Positions 36,320-45,783 of a stretch of 64,000 bases of DNA are shown piece by piece. The stretch lies in NCBI RefSeq assembly GCF_038022665.1, contig NZ_CP150629.1, forward strand, positions 124,001 to 188,000, given 5' to 3'. Under the pieces are notes generated by a model. That model did no database searches. It worked only from the letters and a program-made list of their open reading frames with translations, and was not told the DNA's origin. Positions within the stretch are counted from its first letter, which is position 1. Every line of letters starts with the position of its first letter. The translations under genes and the position numbers were made by a program. Source of the DNA: Methanolobus sp. WCC4. Its GTDB lineage: Archaea; Halobacteriota; Methanosarcinia; Methanosarcinales; Methanosarcinaceae.

Positions 36320-37525
36320 ATGAAGTATGTGGTACTTATCGGAGATGGAATGGCAGATGAGCCTCTTGAGGAAATAGGAGGCATGACAGTTCTCCAGAAA
36401 GCCAACACCAGCAACATGGATTACATTGCATCCCACGGAAGGGCAGGACTTGGACAGACGGTCCCTGAAGGCTTGGCTCCGGGAAGCGATGTGGCCAACA
36501 TGTCCATTGTGGGTTATGACCCGAAGAAGTACTACTCAGGAAGAGCACCCCTTGAAGCTGCAAGCATGGGTGTAGAACTTGAAAAGGATGACGTTGCATT
36601 CCGATGCAACCTGATAACCATCAAAGACGATCTCATAACCGATTACAGTTCCGGCCATATAACCAATGAGGAAGCAGAGGAGATCATAAAGACCATAGAT
36701 GCGAAACTTGGCGATGAGAGGTTCAGTTTCTACCCCGGGATCAGTTACAGACACCTTCTGGTAGCAAAGAACAAACTTGGAGCAAACACAGAATGTGTCC
36801 CGCCACATGATGTGATCGATGAGAACAGGTATGACCATATGCCAAAAGGAGAGGACAGTGAAGCCATCTCAGAACTCATCGAAAGGTCCATGGAGATCCT
36901 TGCTGACCATCCTGTGAACAACAGGAGAATAGATGAAGGAAAGAACCCCGGTAATTCCATCTGGCTCTGGGGACAGGGATTTGCACCTGCGTTCACACCA
37001 TTTGAGGAACTCTACGGACTCCGTGGGGCCATCATATCAGCAGTGGACCTTGTGAAGGGAATAGGCCTCTATGCAGGACTGGATGTCATTGAGGTTCCGG
37101 GAGCTACAGGCTATCTCGATACCAACTACCTCGGAAAGGCGGAATATGCCATAGACGCACTCAAGGACCATGACTTCGTTTTCGTTCACGTGGAAGCACC
37201 TGACGAGGCAGGACACATGGGCGACATGGAAGCAAAGATCCAGGCCATCGAGGATTTCGATGAGAAGGTCGTAGGTACTGTCCTTAAGGCAGCCAGAGAG
37301 ATGGACGAGGATGTCACCATCATGGTGCTCCCCGATCACCCGACACCTATAGCCTTGAGAACACACACATCCGTGCCCATACCTGTTGCCATATACTGCA
37401 CTTCTGAAGAGAATGTTGACAATGCAGATGCCTTTGATGAAGAGTCTGTGAAGAAGGGATCCCTTGGAACTGTCTACGCAGCAGACCTTGTCAGAATGAT
37501 GATCGATCGAACATGGACCAAATAG
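36320..37525 (+). CDS. apgM: 2,3-bisphosphoglycerate-independent phosphoglycerate mutase
   Basis: Interconverts 3- and 2-phosphoglycerate in glycolysis and gluconeogenesis. 401 aa, archaeal ApgM length. Alkaline-phosphatase superfamily metal motifs: [11 protein letters not shown] (about 4-14), [20 protein letters not shown] with the phospho-acceptor Ser, [13 protein letters not shown] (about 289-301) and [16 protein letters not shown] (about 334-349). Single gene with a TATA-rich upstream region and a strong terminator. Confidence 0.96.
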   Translation: MKYVVLIGDGMADEPLEEIGGMTVLQKANTSNMDYIASHGRAGLGQTVPEGLAPGSDVANMSIVGYDPKKYYSGRAPLEAASMGVELEKDDVAFRCNLITIKDDLITDYSSGHITNEEAEEIIKTIDAKLGDERFSFYPGISYRHLLVAKNKLGANTECVPPHDVIDENRYDHMPKGEDSEAISELIERSMEILADHPVNNRRIDEGKNPGNSIWLWGQGFAPAFTPFEELYGLRGAIISAVDLVKGIGLYAGLDVIEVPGATGYLDTNYLGKAEYAIDALKDHDFVFVHVEAPDEAGHMGDMEAKIQAIEDFDEKVVGTVLKAAREMDEDVTIMVLPDHPTPIALRTHTSVPIPVAIYCTSEENVDNADAFDEESVKKGSLGTVYAADLVRMMIDRTWTK

Positions 37526-37544
37526 GTCCATTGATACCTTTTTT
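37513..37544 (+). terminator. Terminator overlapping the apgM stop
   Basis: A perfect 7-bp stem ATGGACC / GGTCCAT with loop AAATA. The TAG stop spans the loop and the 3' arm. TACCTTTTTT follows. Confidence 0.8.
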
Positions 37545-37657
37545 CCAGGTGTTGTCCGGACTCACCATATATAAATAGAACAACGTAGATAATAGAATTT
37601 AGTGGGACTATTCGGAATAACGGATGGTTCCAACTATATATTAACGGAGTGAGGTAA

Positions 37658-38119
37658 ATGAAATTTGGATTAACACCGTGGAGACCATCAACAGCCTCAA
37701 GATGGGAACCCTTTGATGAAATGAGGCGCATGCAGGAACGTCTTTACAACATGTTCGGTGAAGAGAGTGCACCAACCGAACTAATGAACATGGATACACT
37801 TTCTCCCCTTGTGGACATCGAGGAGAAGGATGATGAGATCATTGTCACCACCGATCTGCCGGGAGTCAGTAAGGATGATGTCAATATAGACATAAAGAAC
37901 AACAGGGTATGGATCAATGCCAACACGCATAAGGAATTAAAAGAGGAAAAGGAAGGATACCTCATGCGTGAGCGTACCTACAACAGATTTGCACGTGCAT
38001 TCAACCTGCCATCAGCAGTAAATGAGGAACAGGCAAGTGCCAAACTGGAAGATGGTGTGCTGACCATAAAGATCCCAAAAGCAGAGATCGAAGAAAAGCA
38101 CAGGATAATGATCGAGTAG
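37658..38119 (+). CDS. Hsp20/alpha-crystallin small heat-shock protein
   Basis: ATP-independent chaperone, 153 aa. Alpha-crystallin domain about 48-140 (LSPLVDIEEKDDEIIVTTDL, then ERTYNRFARAFNLPSAVNEE, then LEDGVLTIKIPKAE) with the C-terminal I-x-I-like TIKIPK. The N-terminal arm (FGLTPWRPSTASRWEPFDEM) is typical. The leader (37526-37657) is A/T rich, with ATATATAAATAG (37566-37577) as a TATA candidate. Single gene. Confidence 0.95.
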   Translation: MKFGLTPWRPSTASRWEPFDEMRRMQERLYNMFGEESAPTELMNMDTLSPLVDIEEKDDEIIVTTDLPGVSKDDVNIDIKNNRVWINANTHKELKEEKEGYLMRERTYNRFARAFNLPSAVNEEQASAKLEDGVLTIKIPKAEIEEKHRIMIE

Positions 38120-38133
38120 ATCTGTTTCAGATC

Positions 38134-38167
38134 AACGTCCTTAAATGGACGTTACAACCTTTTTTAT
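38134..38167 (+). terminator. hsp20 terminator
   Basis: AACGTCC-TTAAAT-GGACGTT, a perfect 7-bp stem starting 15 nt after the stop, is followed by CCTTTTTTATT. A second small hairpin GATCTG-TTT-CAGATC (38119-38133) directly precedes it and begins at the last base of the TAG stop. Confidence 0.8.
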
Positions 38168-38560
38168 TACCCGTCATTTAGTATTTGCGGCATCAGTTAG
38201 AGATATCATCATCCTTTGCTCAGTCGGGGTAACTGTCATCATCGCCGCAGGAAATACTAGGTAAATATAGTATATTATTCTTCTTAATGCCAGCAGGATA
38301 TAGAGATCCAAAAGCTCTAACATTGTTACCATGGTAAAAAGAAAAACAGGAGGGGAGACAAAATATATGGTGATACTTCAATGTTCTTACCGGATGGTTG
38401 GTTGCTTAAAGAACAAAGTGCCAAAATTCAGGGTATGCCTCCGTCAACCCGCTCCCATATATAATATAAGGTTACACCATACTTAAAAATACGCGATCAT
38501 AGTTCAGTAAGATCGATACTTAAATAAGGTACTACAAAATAAAGCCCTGGAGAATCCTGA
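38168..38560. other. Intergenic region between hsp20 and cofE
   Basis: About 390 bp without a supported gene. A 51-codon open frame starting near 38331 lacks a family resemblance and is not called. CATATATAATATAAG (about 38455-38469) is a TATA-like element about 100 nt before cofE, and a second A/T element lies near 38519-38526 (CTTAAATA). Nothing else was recognised. Confidence 0.5.
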
Positions 38561-39319
38561 TTGAAAATGCATGCATTCACCATTGAGAACATCCCCCTGG
38601 TAAAAGAAGGGGATGATATCGCATCGATTATCTGCGAAAGAACGGACATAGAGGACAATGATATCATAGTCATAGCCTCCACCATAGTTTCAAAAGCAGA
38701 GGGCAGGATGTTCAGGCTGGAGGACATAATTGCAGGCGAGAATGCCGAAAGGATCGCTGCAAAACTCGGACTTGACCCTAGATTTGTACAGGCAGTCCTT
38801 AACCGCAGCCATGAAGTACTTGTTGAGTTCCCGATCCTCCTTGTTGAAACGGATAACGGACACGTGTGTATCAAAGCAGGAATAGATGATTCCAATGTTG
38901 ACAACGGATATCTGATAGACCTGCCAACAGACCCTGACAGGAGTGCAAGGAAGATAGGCGAAAGCATCGAAGAACGCACCGGAAAAAATATCAGTGTGAT
39001 CGTCACCGACACCAACGGCAGGGCATTCAAGATCGGGCAGACAGGAATTGCTGTTGGGGTGTATCAGATACATCCCATAAAGAACTGGAAGGGACAGAAG
39101 GACCTTTTCGGCAACACACTTGAGATCACAGAGGAAGCCATAGCCGATGAGATGGCAGGTGCTGCGAATCTCCTGATGGGAGAAGGTGATGGCGGATATC
39201 CGGTAGTTATCCTCAGGGGACTGGAATTCAGGTCAGAGGACGGTTCGATCAAAGAGATGTACCGCAGTGAGCGGGAAGATATAATTAAAAAAGGACTTCG
39301 CTGTCTAAGCAAAGTCTGA
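38561..39319 (+). CDS. cofE: Coenzyme F420-0:L-glutamate ligase
   Basis: GTP-dependent addition of glutamates to F420-0, giving the hydride carrier F420 of methanogenesis. 252 aa, normal CofE length. Motifs: ENIPLVKEGDDIASII (about 7-22), DNDIIVIASTIVSKAEGR (about 30-47) and VIVTDTNGRAFKIGQTGIAVG (about 146-166), with the conserved Asp/Thr metal site. Start TTG 38561 with GGAG about 8 nt upstream. ATG 38567 is the alternative. It converges on the deaminase gene, and the 3' ends overlap by 15 bp. Confidence 0.94.
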   Translation: MKMHAFTIENIPLVKEGDDIASIICERTDIEDNDIIVIASTIVSKAEGRMFRLEDIIAGENAERIAAKLGLDPRFVQAVLNRSHEVLVEFPILLVETDNGHVCIKAGIDDSNVDNGYLIDLPTDPDRSARKIGESIEERTGKNISVIVTDTNGRAFKIGQTGIAVGVYQIHPIKNWKGQKDLFGNTLEITEEAIADEMAGAANLLMGEGDGGYPVVILRGLEFRSEDGSIKEMYRSEREDIIKKGLRCLSKV

Positions 39320-39766
39320 TACGGGGATGTTGACAACCTCGACACCTGAATCCGAGAAGAAATCAAGTGCATCGGTGTCCGGGTAAGGCTGGATATAAAC
39401 AACCCTTTTGATATTTGAATTGATTATCATCTTGGCACACAGGATGCAGGGCTGATGAGTGCAGTAGAGTGTTGCACCATCGGTGCTCACGCCATGAAGG
39501 GCAGCCTGGATGATAGCATTCTGCTCTGCATGGACAGCACGGCATTTCTCGTGACGTGTACCTGAAGCAATGTTGTTCTGCTGTCTGATACAACCTATAT
39601 CGAGACAATGCTCCATATGCCTCGGTGCACCGTTATAACCGGTGGAAAGTATACGTTTGTCCCTGGCGATCACGGCGCCGACCCTGTTCCTGAGACACGT
39701 TGAACGCTTGGCCACGACCGTAGCGATCTCAAGCAAATACTCATCTATACTTGGCCTGTCAGTCAT
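39305..39766 (-). CDS. dCMP deaminase family protein
   Basis: Zinc-dependent deaminase that probably converts dCMP to dUMP for thymidylate synthesis. 153 aa. Zinc motifs HAEQNAI (about 79-85) and HQPCILCAKM (about 104-113). N-terminal RSTCLRNRVGAVIARDKRIL and the extra cysteines in CLDIGCIRQQ (a third-site feature of dCMP deaminases) favour dCMP over cytidine. Single gene on the minus strand, overlapping the end of cofE. Confidence 0.92.
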   Translation of the reverse strand: MTDRPSIDEYLLEIATVVAKRSTCLRNRVGAVIARDKRILSTGYNGAPRHMEHCLDIGCIRQQNNIASGTRHEKCRAVHAEQNAIIQAALHGVSTDGATLYCTHQPCILCAKMIINSNIKRVVYIQPYPDTDALDFFSDSGVEVVNIPVSDFA

Positions 39767-39877
39767 TGCATAAGAGAGGCAGCAAGTGGTATATATAAGT
39801 TGTAGTGTAAGAGAGTATTCATCAATTCAATAATTTATAGCAGGAATTGAGAAGCTATTATTCTGGAGCATAGAAGC

Positions 39878-40780
39878 ATGGAAGTCGGTTTGACTGAACG
39901 TTTAGATTCTTTTGTCAGAAAACATAACGATCGTCAGCTTGCAGCAATCCCGCTTGCAGTATTTGTAGTATCCATATTGATACTCGCATTTGTATTTGCA
40001 AGTAGTGGAGCACCTGTAAAGCTTGGAATGGAGTTCAAGGGCGGAACAATGGTCTCCGTGGCAACTGAAGAAAGTGTGCCATCCATTGAACAGAAGTATG
40101 CAGATTACCCGATAACTGACGTCAGACAGGCCGGAGCACGAGTGATCATCCAATTCGGACCAATGAGCAATGAACTGCAGCAGGAACTGGTAAGTGATGT
40201 CATAGACTCCTACGAGAGTGTGGAGATCAACCAGATAGGACCTGTATACGGAGAGAGCCTTCAGAAACAGGCTGTCAAAGCAGTGATCATCTCATTCATC
40301 GGAATGGCCATCGTGGTCTTTTTGATATTCAGGACAGCCGTCCCATCACTTGCAGTAGTACTATCAGCATTATCCGATATCGCAATAGCAGCCGCTTTCA
40401 TGAACATCGTCGGTATCGAACTGTCCCTTGGAACTGTTGCAGCACTTCTGATGCTCATCGGTTATTCGGTTGACAGCGATATATTGCTCACAACACGGGT
40501 ACTCAAGAGGCGCGGGACCCCGCAGGAGAATATCACCAATGCGATGCACACAGGAATTACAATGACCACAACAACCCTTGCAGCACTTGTGGTGATGTAC
40601 CTGGTGTCAACATATGCATACCTGCTTAGCTCATCCCTGTCCCAGATCACCCTTCTGTCGAACATATCCATAGTACTGATCTTCGGACTGGTAGCGGACA
40701 TGATGAATACCTGGATGCTTAACACCTCAATACTCAGATGGCATGTTTCAAGCGTTGGTACAAGGAGGCGTAAAGCATGA
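39878..40780 (+). CDS. secF: Protein-export membrane protein SecF
   Basis: 300 aa, six transmembrane helices: an N-terminal helix (about 24-42), a periplasmic loop (about 45-130, including GMEFKGGTMVSVATEE) and five helices from about 135 onward. Contains the SecF signature IGYSVDSDILLTTRVLKRRG (about 193-212). With SecD it forms the RND-family complex that assists protein release after translocation. It overlaps secD by ATGA. Confidence 0.96.
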   Translation: MEVGLTERLDSFVRKHNDRQLAAIPLAVFVVSILILAFVFASSGAPVKLGMEFKGGTMVSVATEESVPSIEQKYADYPITDVRQAGARVIIQFGPMSNELQQELVSDVIDSYESVEINQIGPVYGESLQKQAVKAVIISFIGMAIVVFLIFRTAVPSLAVVLSALSDIAIAAAFMNIVGIELSLGTVAALLMLIGYSVDSDILLTTRVLKRRGTPQENITNAMHTGITMTTTTLAALVVMYLVSTYAYLLSSSLSQITLLSNISIVLIFGLVADMMNTWMLNTSILRWHVSSVGTRRRKA

Positions 40781-42471
40781 AGGACGATGAACAGCAGAGC
40801 CTTTTCAAGGATGCCAGAGTGATCATCTTCATACTAGCGATCCTCGGGTCCATAATATTCATACACCCCGGTTATTCCTCAGAAGAAGGATTTACCACCA
40901 ATCTCAACTACGGGCTTGACCTTGAAGGCGGTTCATGGCTCCAGTTAAAACTGCAGGGTGCCGTTGCCCAGCTCGAAGGTGACAGCGGACTTCTGGTAAA
41001 GGAGATAGTCAACATCAACCTTGCAGAGGATGTTGAGATAATATCCGTTGATGAGAGTACTGATGATATTTCAGTGACATTCACATCGGATTCAGTACTT
41101 ACAAACAATCAGATGGACCAGGTAGGTGTAGGCCAGACTACCATCTCACGAAGCAATAATGTTACAACGGTTATAGTCCACTCATCCAGGGAGACGCTCA
41201 TAAGCACGTATCTCGCAGACTCACTCAAAGCAGAGGTCCTCCCAACACTCGTATCGGACGGTGTTGAGTATGAGATAAGGACAGCCATCACACAGGAAGA
41301 ACTTGAAGAGCTCATGGCAAAGGTCGGCGGATCAATTACCACTGATATCAATGGAGATGCGATCTACAAGGAAGGCGTCACTACCGAGACAAGGGATATG
41401 ACAAAGGAGATACTCAGCGACAAGCTCAATTCCCTTGGTCTTAAGGACATACCTGTAAAAACGGTCGGTGACGATTACATACTCATTGACTTCGCAGGAA
41501 TAGACCTTGCGACAGCCAAGAACATAGCCGAGAAGCCAGGAAAGTTCGAGATCAGAATAATTACACAGGGTAATGAGTCAGAACACGTCCTCTACGGTGA
41601 TGAGATCGAATCCGTCAGCATTGTAGGATACCAGGAAGACAGCGGACAATGGTACGTACCTTTCACACTTACGGATGCTGGTGCCCTTTCACTTCAGAAG
41701 GTTGCGATCGAGACCGGTGCTACACAGGACCCGATGTCACACAACCTTGTGATGTACCTTGACGATAACGAGGTATACAGTGCACCTCTTAGTTATTCTG
41801 CAGCTCAAAGACTTGAGACCACACCGATATACTCATGGCAGGCGTCTACTGGCCCAGAGGATGAAAGCAGGACCCAGGCTGAAGAACTGCAGATCCACCT
41901 GCGTGCAGGTGCATTGCCGGTGAACGTTGAACTTATGGGTTCAGGACATGTGGATGCCACACTTGGACAGCAGTTCAAGACCCAGGCAGTAATTGCAGGC
42001 CTTCTTGCACTACTTGCTGTTGCTTTTGTTGTCTTCACCAAATACCACAAGCCGGCTATCCTTATACCAATGGTGAGCACCTCAATAAGTGAGGTCATAA
42101 TGATACTCGGTTTTGCATCAGCCATCGGATGGCAGCTCGACCTTGCAAGTATCGCAGGTATAATCGCCGCCATAGGAACAGGTATCGATCACCTTGTGAT
42201 AATCACAGATGAGGTGCTGTACGAAGGCAAACTGCCGCCAAGGAAAGTCTACCTTTCAAGGATAACGAAGGCATTCGCAATAATATTTGCAGCATCTGCA
42301 ACAACCATCATCGCAATGTCACCACTGGTTGTCATGGGATTCGGTGCCCTTAAGGGATTCGCGATAACAACCATCGTAGGTGTCCTTATAGGAATACTGA
42401 TCGCAAGACCAGTATACGGCAAAGTGATACATGAAGTACTTGCAGCAGAGAACACAGCAGATGCGGAATAA
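40777..42471 (+). CDS. secD: Protein-export membrane protein SecD
   Basis: 564 aa. N-terminal helix (about 14-29), GLDLEGGSWLQLKLQG (about 45-60, the D1 signature), a large extracytoplasmic domain, then five helices (about 400-550) with AIGTGIDHLVIITDEVLYEG matching the RND motif. Partner of SecF. ATGA overlap shows coupled translation. It is 18 bp upstream of the RFC gene, so the three may share a transcript. Confidence 0.96.
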   Translation: MKDDEQQSLFKDARVIIFILAILGSIIFIHPGYSSEEGFTTNLNYGLDLEGGSWLQLKLQGAVAQLEGDSGLLVKEIVNINLAEDVEIISVDESTDDISVTFTSDSVLTNNQMDQVGVGQTTISRSNNVTTVIVHSSRETLISTYLADSLKAEVLPTLVSDGVEYEIRTAITQEELEELMAKVGGSITTDINGDAIYKEGVTTETRDMTKEILSDKLNSLGLKDIPVKTVGDDYILIDFAGIDLATAKNIAEKPGKFEIRIITQGNESEHVLYGDEIESVSIVGYQEDSGQWYVPFTLTDAGALSLQKVAIETGATQDPMSHNLVMYLDDNEVYSAPLSYSAAQRLETTPIYSWQASTGPEDESRTQAEELQIHLRAGALPVNVELMGSGHVDATLGQQFKTQAVIAGLLALLAVAFVVFTKYHKPAILIPMVSTSISEVIMILGFASAIGWQLDLASIAGIIAAIGTGIDHLVIITDEVLYEGKLPPRKVYLSRITKAFAIIFAASATTIIAMSPLVVMGFGALKGFAITTIVGVLIGILIARPVYGKVIHEVLAAENTADAE

Positions 42472-42489
42472 GGAAAAGGAGAGGATAGA

Positions 42490-43518
42490 TTGAAGGACCT
42501 GTGGACTGTAAAATACCGGCCAAAGACATTTGATGAGATCATCGGTAATGAACAATCCGTGGACATGATCATCAAGCTGGCAAGGTCCAACAACCTTCCA
42601 CACCTTGTCTTCCACGGACCGGAGAATTCGGGCAAGTCAAGTACGGCCTTTGCACTTGCCTTTGACATCTACGGTGAAGGATACGAGCGTAATCTGGCAT
42701 ATTTCAATGCATCGGATTTCTTTGAACAGGGTAAAAGCTACCTTGTACGGGATAAGAGATTCCTGCGTATACTCGGAACCGATGACCCGAAGAAGATATC
42801 CAGCAGTGTGATCAACATCTTCAAGGAAGTTATCAACGAGTATGCAAGTATGGCACCCATGGATGCGGACTACAAGATCATATTCATAGACAATGCCGAA
42901 TCGCTAAACTCGGATTCACAACATGCCCTGAGGAGGATAATGGAGAAATATACGACAACATGCCGTTTCATACTCTCCACCACCCAGCCTTCAAAGCTGA
43001 TAACTCCCCTTAGGTCAAGAGGCCTGCAACTTTTCTTCACCCATGTATCCGATGATAAGCTCATAACGTTCATTTCAAAGGTAGCTGAGAATGAAGGACT
43101 GAATGTCACCGCAGACGGCATGGCTGCACTGGCCTACCACGCAAGAGGTAACATTGCAAGGGCACTCAATACACTTCAGATAGCATCCATACAGCCCGGA
43201 AATGAGAACATCGGTCCGCAGCAGATATACGATGCTACATTAGGTGAGAGTTCAGAGAACGTGACAAAGCTCTTTGAGTCCATCACTTCGAAGAACGTAC
43301 TCGAAGCCAGAAAATACATCGATGCACTCATCCTTGAAGAAGGACTTTCAGGACAGGAGATACTTCTGCAGTTACACAAGGTTGTGATCGGTTCCAACGA
43401 ACCTGATGATATCGTAGCCCGATGGGTCACGAAGATAGCTGACACCGACCTCTACCTTACCGAAAGTGCGAACGACAGGATACAGCTTGAAGCCCTGGTC
43501 GCAGGATTCTGCCAGTAA
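42490..43518 (+). CDS. Replication factor C small subunit, divergent (second) paralogue
   Basis: Clamp-loader AAA+ ATPase subunit, 342 aa. Begins WTVKYRPKTFDEIIGNEQSV as RFC does. Walker A FHGPENSGKSST (about 40-51) is intact. Walker B is FIDNAESL (about 136-143) instead of the usual DEAD/DEAE, and the arginine-finger region reads RSRGLQ instead of the usual SRC motif. Methanosarcina acetivorans has two RFC small subunits plus a large one, and this looks like the second, possibly with weak ATP hydrolysis. Start TTG 42490 with a GGAGAGG site upstream. Downstream of secFD. Confidence 0.9.
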   Translation: MKDLWTVKYRPKTFDEIIGNEQSVDMIIKLARSNNLPHLVFHGPENSGKSSTAFALAFDIYGEGYERNLAYFNASDFFEQGKSYLVRDKRFLRILGTDDPKKISSSVINIFKEVINEYASMAPMDADYKIIFIDNAESLNSDSQHALRRIMEKYTTTCRFILSTTQPSKLITPLRSRGLQLFFTHVSDDKLITFISKVAENEGLNVTADGMAALAYHARGNIARALNTLQIASIQPGNENIGPQQIYDATLGESSENVTKLFESITSKNVLEARKYIDALILEEGLSGQEILLQLHKVVIGSNEPDDIVARWVTKIADTDLYLTESANDRIQLEALVAGFCQ

Positions 43519-43539
43519 AGGGATTCCCTTTTATTTTTT
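43516..43539 (+). terminator. Terminator overlapping the RFC gene stop
   Basis: AAAGGG-ATT-CCCTTT (6-bp stem) starts inside the TAA stop and runs into TTATTTTTT. Confidence 0.7.
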
Positions 43540-43592
43540 GCAACAATTTTTTGTAACATATTTTATACCTACATCACATATACTGATGGTTT

Positions 43593-45248
43593 ATGACGAA
43601 TAACGATACAACAGACTTTGAAACCGCATGTCGCAGAATAATGGACATGGTACTTGAAGGCAGGATAACTGATGAAAAACAGCTCAATGAAGCAAAGAAG
43701 AAGGTTGCAAAGAGCTTCCGACTTTCGACCCTTCCGAAGAATGCTGACATCATAATATCAGGCAATGATGAGGAGCAGGAAAAGGTCAGGGCCATACTCC
43801 AGCGAAAACCCGTGAGAACCATATCAGGGGTTGCGGTCATAGCTGCGATGACATCACCTGCACCATGTCCCCACGGCATATGTGTTCCTTGCCCGGGAGG
43901 ACCGGATTCAGAGTTCCACTCACCCCAGAGCTACATGGGAAGAGAGCCCTCAACCATGCGGGCCATGCAGTTCGAATATGACCCATACAGAATAGTTACG
44001 AACCGCCTGACCCAGTTGAAGCAGATCGGACATGAGGTAAAGAAGGCTGAGCTTATAATCATGGGAGGCACCTTCTCTGCAAGGTCCATAGACTATCAGG
44101 AATGGTACACGAAACGCTGCATTGAGGCCATGAACGACTTCTACGGGGATTCATGGAGAGAGCAGGCCAGCCCCATAGGAAAGACCATTCCCTATTATAC
44201 CATCGAGGATGTACAGAAAGCGAACGAGACATCTGTGGTCAGGAACACCGGTATCACCTTCGAGACACGTCCTGACTGGACAAAGAAGGCACACATCGAC
44301 AAGATGCTGGAACTTGGAGCTACCAAGGTTGAGATAGGTGTTCAGAGCACCTATGATTTCATTCTTGAGAGAATGAGACGCGGACACAGCGTTGCAGACA
44401 GTATCGAAGCTAACCGTATTCTCAGGGATAGTGCCCTTAAGGTGGGATTCCATATGATGCCGGGACTTCCGGGGACTGATGTTGAGATGGACATCAGGAA
44501 TTTCAGGAGACTTTTCGATAATCCCGGTTTCAGGCCGGACTACCTTAAGATATATCCGACCCTTGTGACAGAAGGTACCCAGCTCCATGAGATGTGGAAA
44601 GAGGGAAGATACGAAGCTATGACAGATGAGGAAGCCACATTGCTCCTTTCAGAGATCAAGTCATTCATCCCGAAATGGGTCAGGCTACAGCGCATACAGA
44701 GGGACATACCATCACCACAGATACTTGCAGGAGTTCGCAAGAGCAATATACGGCAGCTTGCAAGTGAACATCTGGAACAACATGGTGGCAGGTGTCGCTG
44801 CATAAGATGTCGTGAGGTCGGACATAACATATTAAAAGGAAAAGAACCAGACGTTAATAATATAGAACTGACAGTCGAGTCCTATGAGTGTTGTGGGGGA
44901 GAGGAGCATTTCATTGCCTTTGAAGATGTTAAGAACGATATACTCATAGGGTTCCTGAGACTGAGGTTCCCGAACAGCCCGCATAGAAAGGAGCTGCAAA
45001 GAGCTGCACTTGTAAGAGAGTTACATGTGTTCGGTTCTACCGTGGCTGTGGGAAAGGATGCCGGAAAGGACGACTGGCAGCACAGAGGTTATGGAAAGGA
45101 ACTTATAGCCCATGCAGAAGAACTGGCATTTGATTCAGGATACAGGAAACTTGCAATAATCAGCGGCATAGGTGTTCGCGAATACTATCGGAAATCAGGA
45201 TATGAACTGGAAAGAGCATATATGACAAAGGAATTGAATTCACACTGA
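43593..45248 (+). CDS. elp3: Elp3: tRNA uridine-34 carboxymethyl-forming radical SAM/acetyltransferase
   Basis: 551 aa. Radical-SAM domain with CPHGICVPC (C92, C97, C100) and QSYMGREPSTMRAMQFEYDP, then GMGG-like and METRP-type elements (TGITFETRPDW). Zinc-like motif GGRCRCIRCREVGH (about 395-408). A C-terminal GNAT acetyltransferase domain (about 430-545) has QHRGYGKELIAHAEELAF. Archaeal Elp3 modifies wobble uridines without other Elongator subunits. Single gene. ATATTTTATACC upstream (43557-43568) is a TATA candidate. Confidence 0.96.
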   Translation: MTNNDTTDFETACRRIMDMVLEGRITDEKQLNEAKKKVAKSFRLSTLPKNADIIISGNDEEQEKVRAILQRKPVRTISGVAVIAAMTSPAPCPHGICVPCPGGPDSEFHSPQSYMGREPSTMRAMQFEYDPYRIVTNRLTQLKQIGHEVKKAELIIMGGTFSARSIDYQEWYTKRCIEAMNDFYGDSWREQASPIGKTIPYYTIEDVQKANETSVVRNTGITFETRPDWTKKAHIDKMLELGATKVEIGVQSTYDFILERMRRGHSVADSIEANRILRDSALKVGFHMMPGLPGTDVEMDIRNFRRLFDNPGFRPDYLKIYPTLVTEGTQLHEMWKEGRYEAMTDEEATLLLSEIKSFIPKWVRLQRIQRDIPSPQILAGVRKSNIRQLASEHLEQHGGRCRCIRCREVGHNILKGKEPDVNNIELTVESYECCGGEEHFIAFEDVKNDILIGFLRLRFPNSPHRKELQRAALVRELHVFGSTVAVGKDAGKDDWQHRGYGKELIAHAEELAFDSGYRKLAIISGIGVREYYRKSGYELERAYMTKELNSH

Positions 45249-45351
45249 ATCAGAAAGTTATATAAGTGAAGATGACTGACGGTAAAGAAAGTATAACCAT
45301 AATATTTATTAGTTAAAGATCATCCCCATTATCAACTAAGGAGATGCAAAA

Positions 45352-45711
45352 TTGGAATCGGAGCTATTAGAGCAGATCGTTACTAATCTGAAAGAGATAA
45401 ATTCCAAGCTTGACAGGCTCATCGTACAGGTCGAGAAAAAGGAAGAACAGGGCAGTGAGAAGGACAGGAAGCTTGCAGAATCACTTGATGTGATCACATT
45501 ATTATCACTTCCTGACCACTTAAGGACGACAGCAACTACATTGTTCGAGATCGGCCCTGCAACAGCAGATGAGATCGCAAATGAGACGAACAAGGAAAGG
45601 GCAGTTGAGAGCAACTACCTCAACCAGCTTGTCAGAATGGACCATGTCAATAAGTACAGAGAAGGCAGGAAAGTATATTTCCGTATCAATGACAGCCTGA
45701 AGAAAAAATAA
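45352..45711 (+). CDS. Coiled-coil winged-helix DNA-binding protein
   Basis: 119 aa from TTG 45352 with AAGGAGATG upstream. Residues 1-40 are a coiled coil (LEQIVTNLKEINSKLDRLIV, then QVEKKEEQG). Residues about 50-115 are a winged helix of the MarR/ArsR class (LPDHLRTTATTLFEIGPATA, then SNYLNQLVRMDHVNKYREGR, then KVYFRINDSL). It resembles small archaeal transcription regulators. About 70 bp upstream of the ParA-like ATPase in the same direction. Targets unknown. Confidence 0.8.
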   Translation: MESELLEQIVTNLKEINSKLDRLIVQVEKKEEQGSEKDRKLAESLDVITLLSLPDHLRTTATTLFEIGPATADEIANETNKERAVESNYLNQLVRMDHVNKYREGRKVYFRINDSLKKK

Positions 45712-45783
45712 TATAGTATGGCATAAGTCCTTGTATTACAGGTCTTCAAAAATCAATAACAGAGAAACAATAACGATGATAGC

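Noticed and set aside
38331-38493. A 50-odd-codon frame between hsp20 and cofE
   Set aside because: No ribosome site of note, no family resemblance, and it overlaps the probable cofE promoter.
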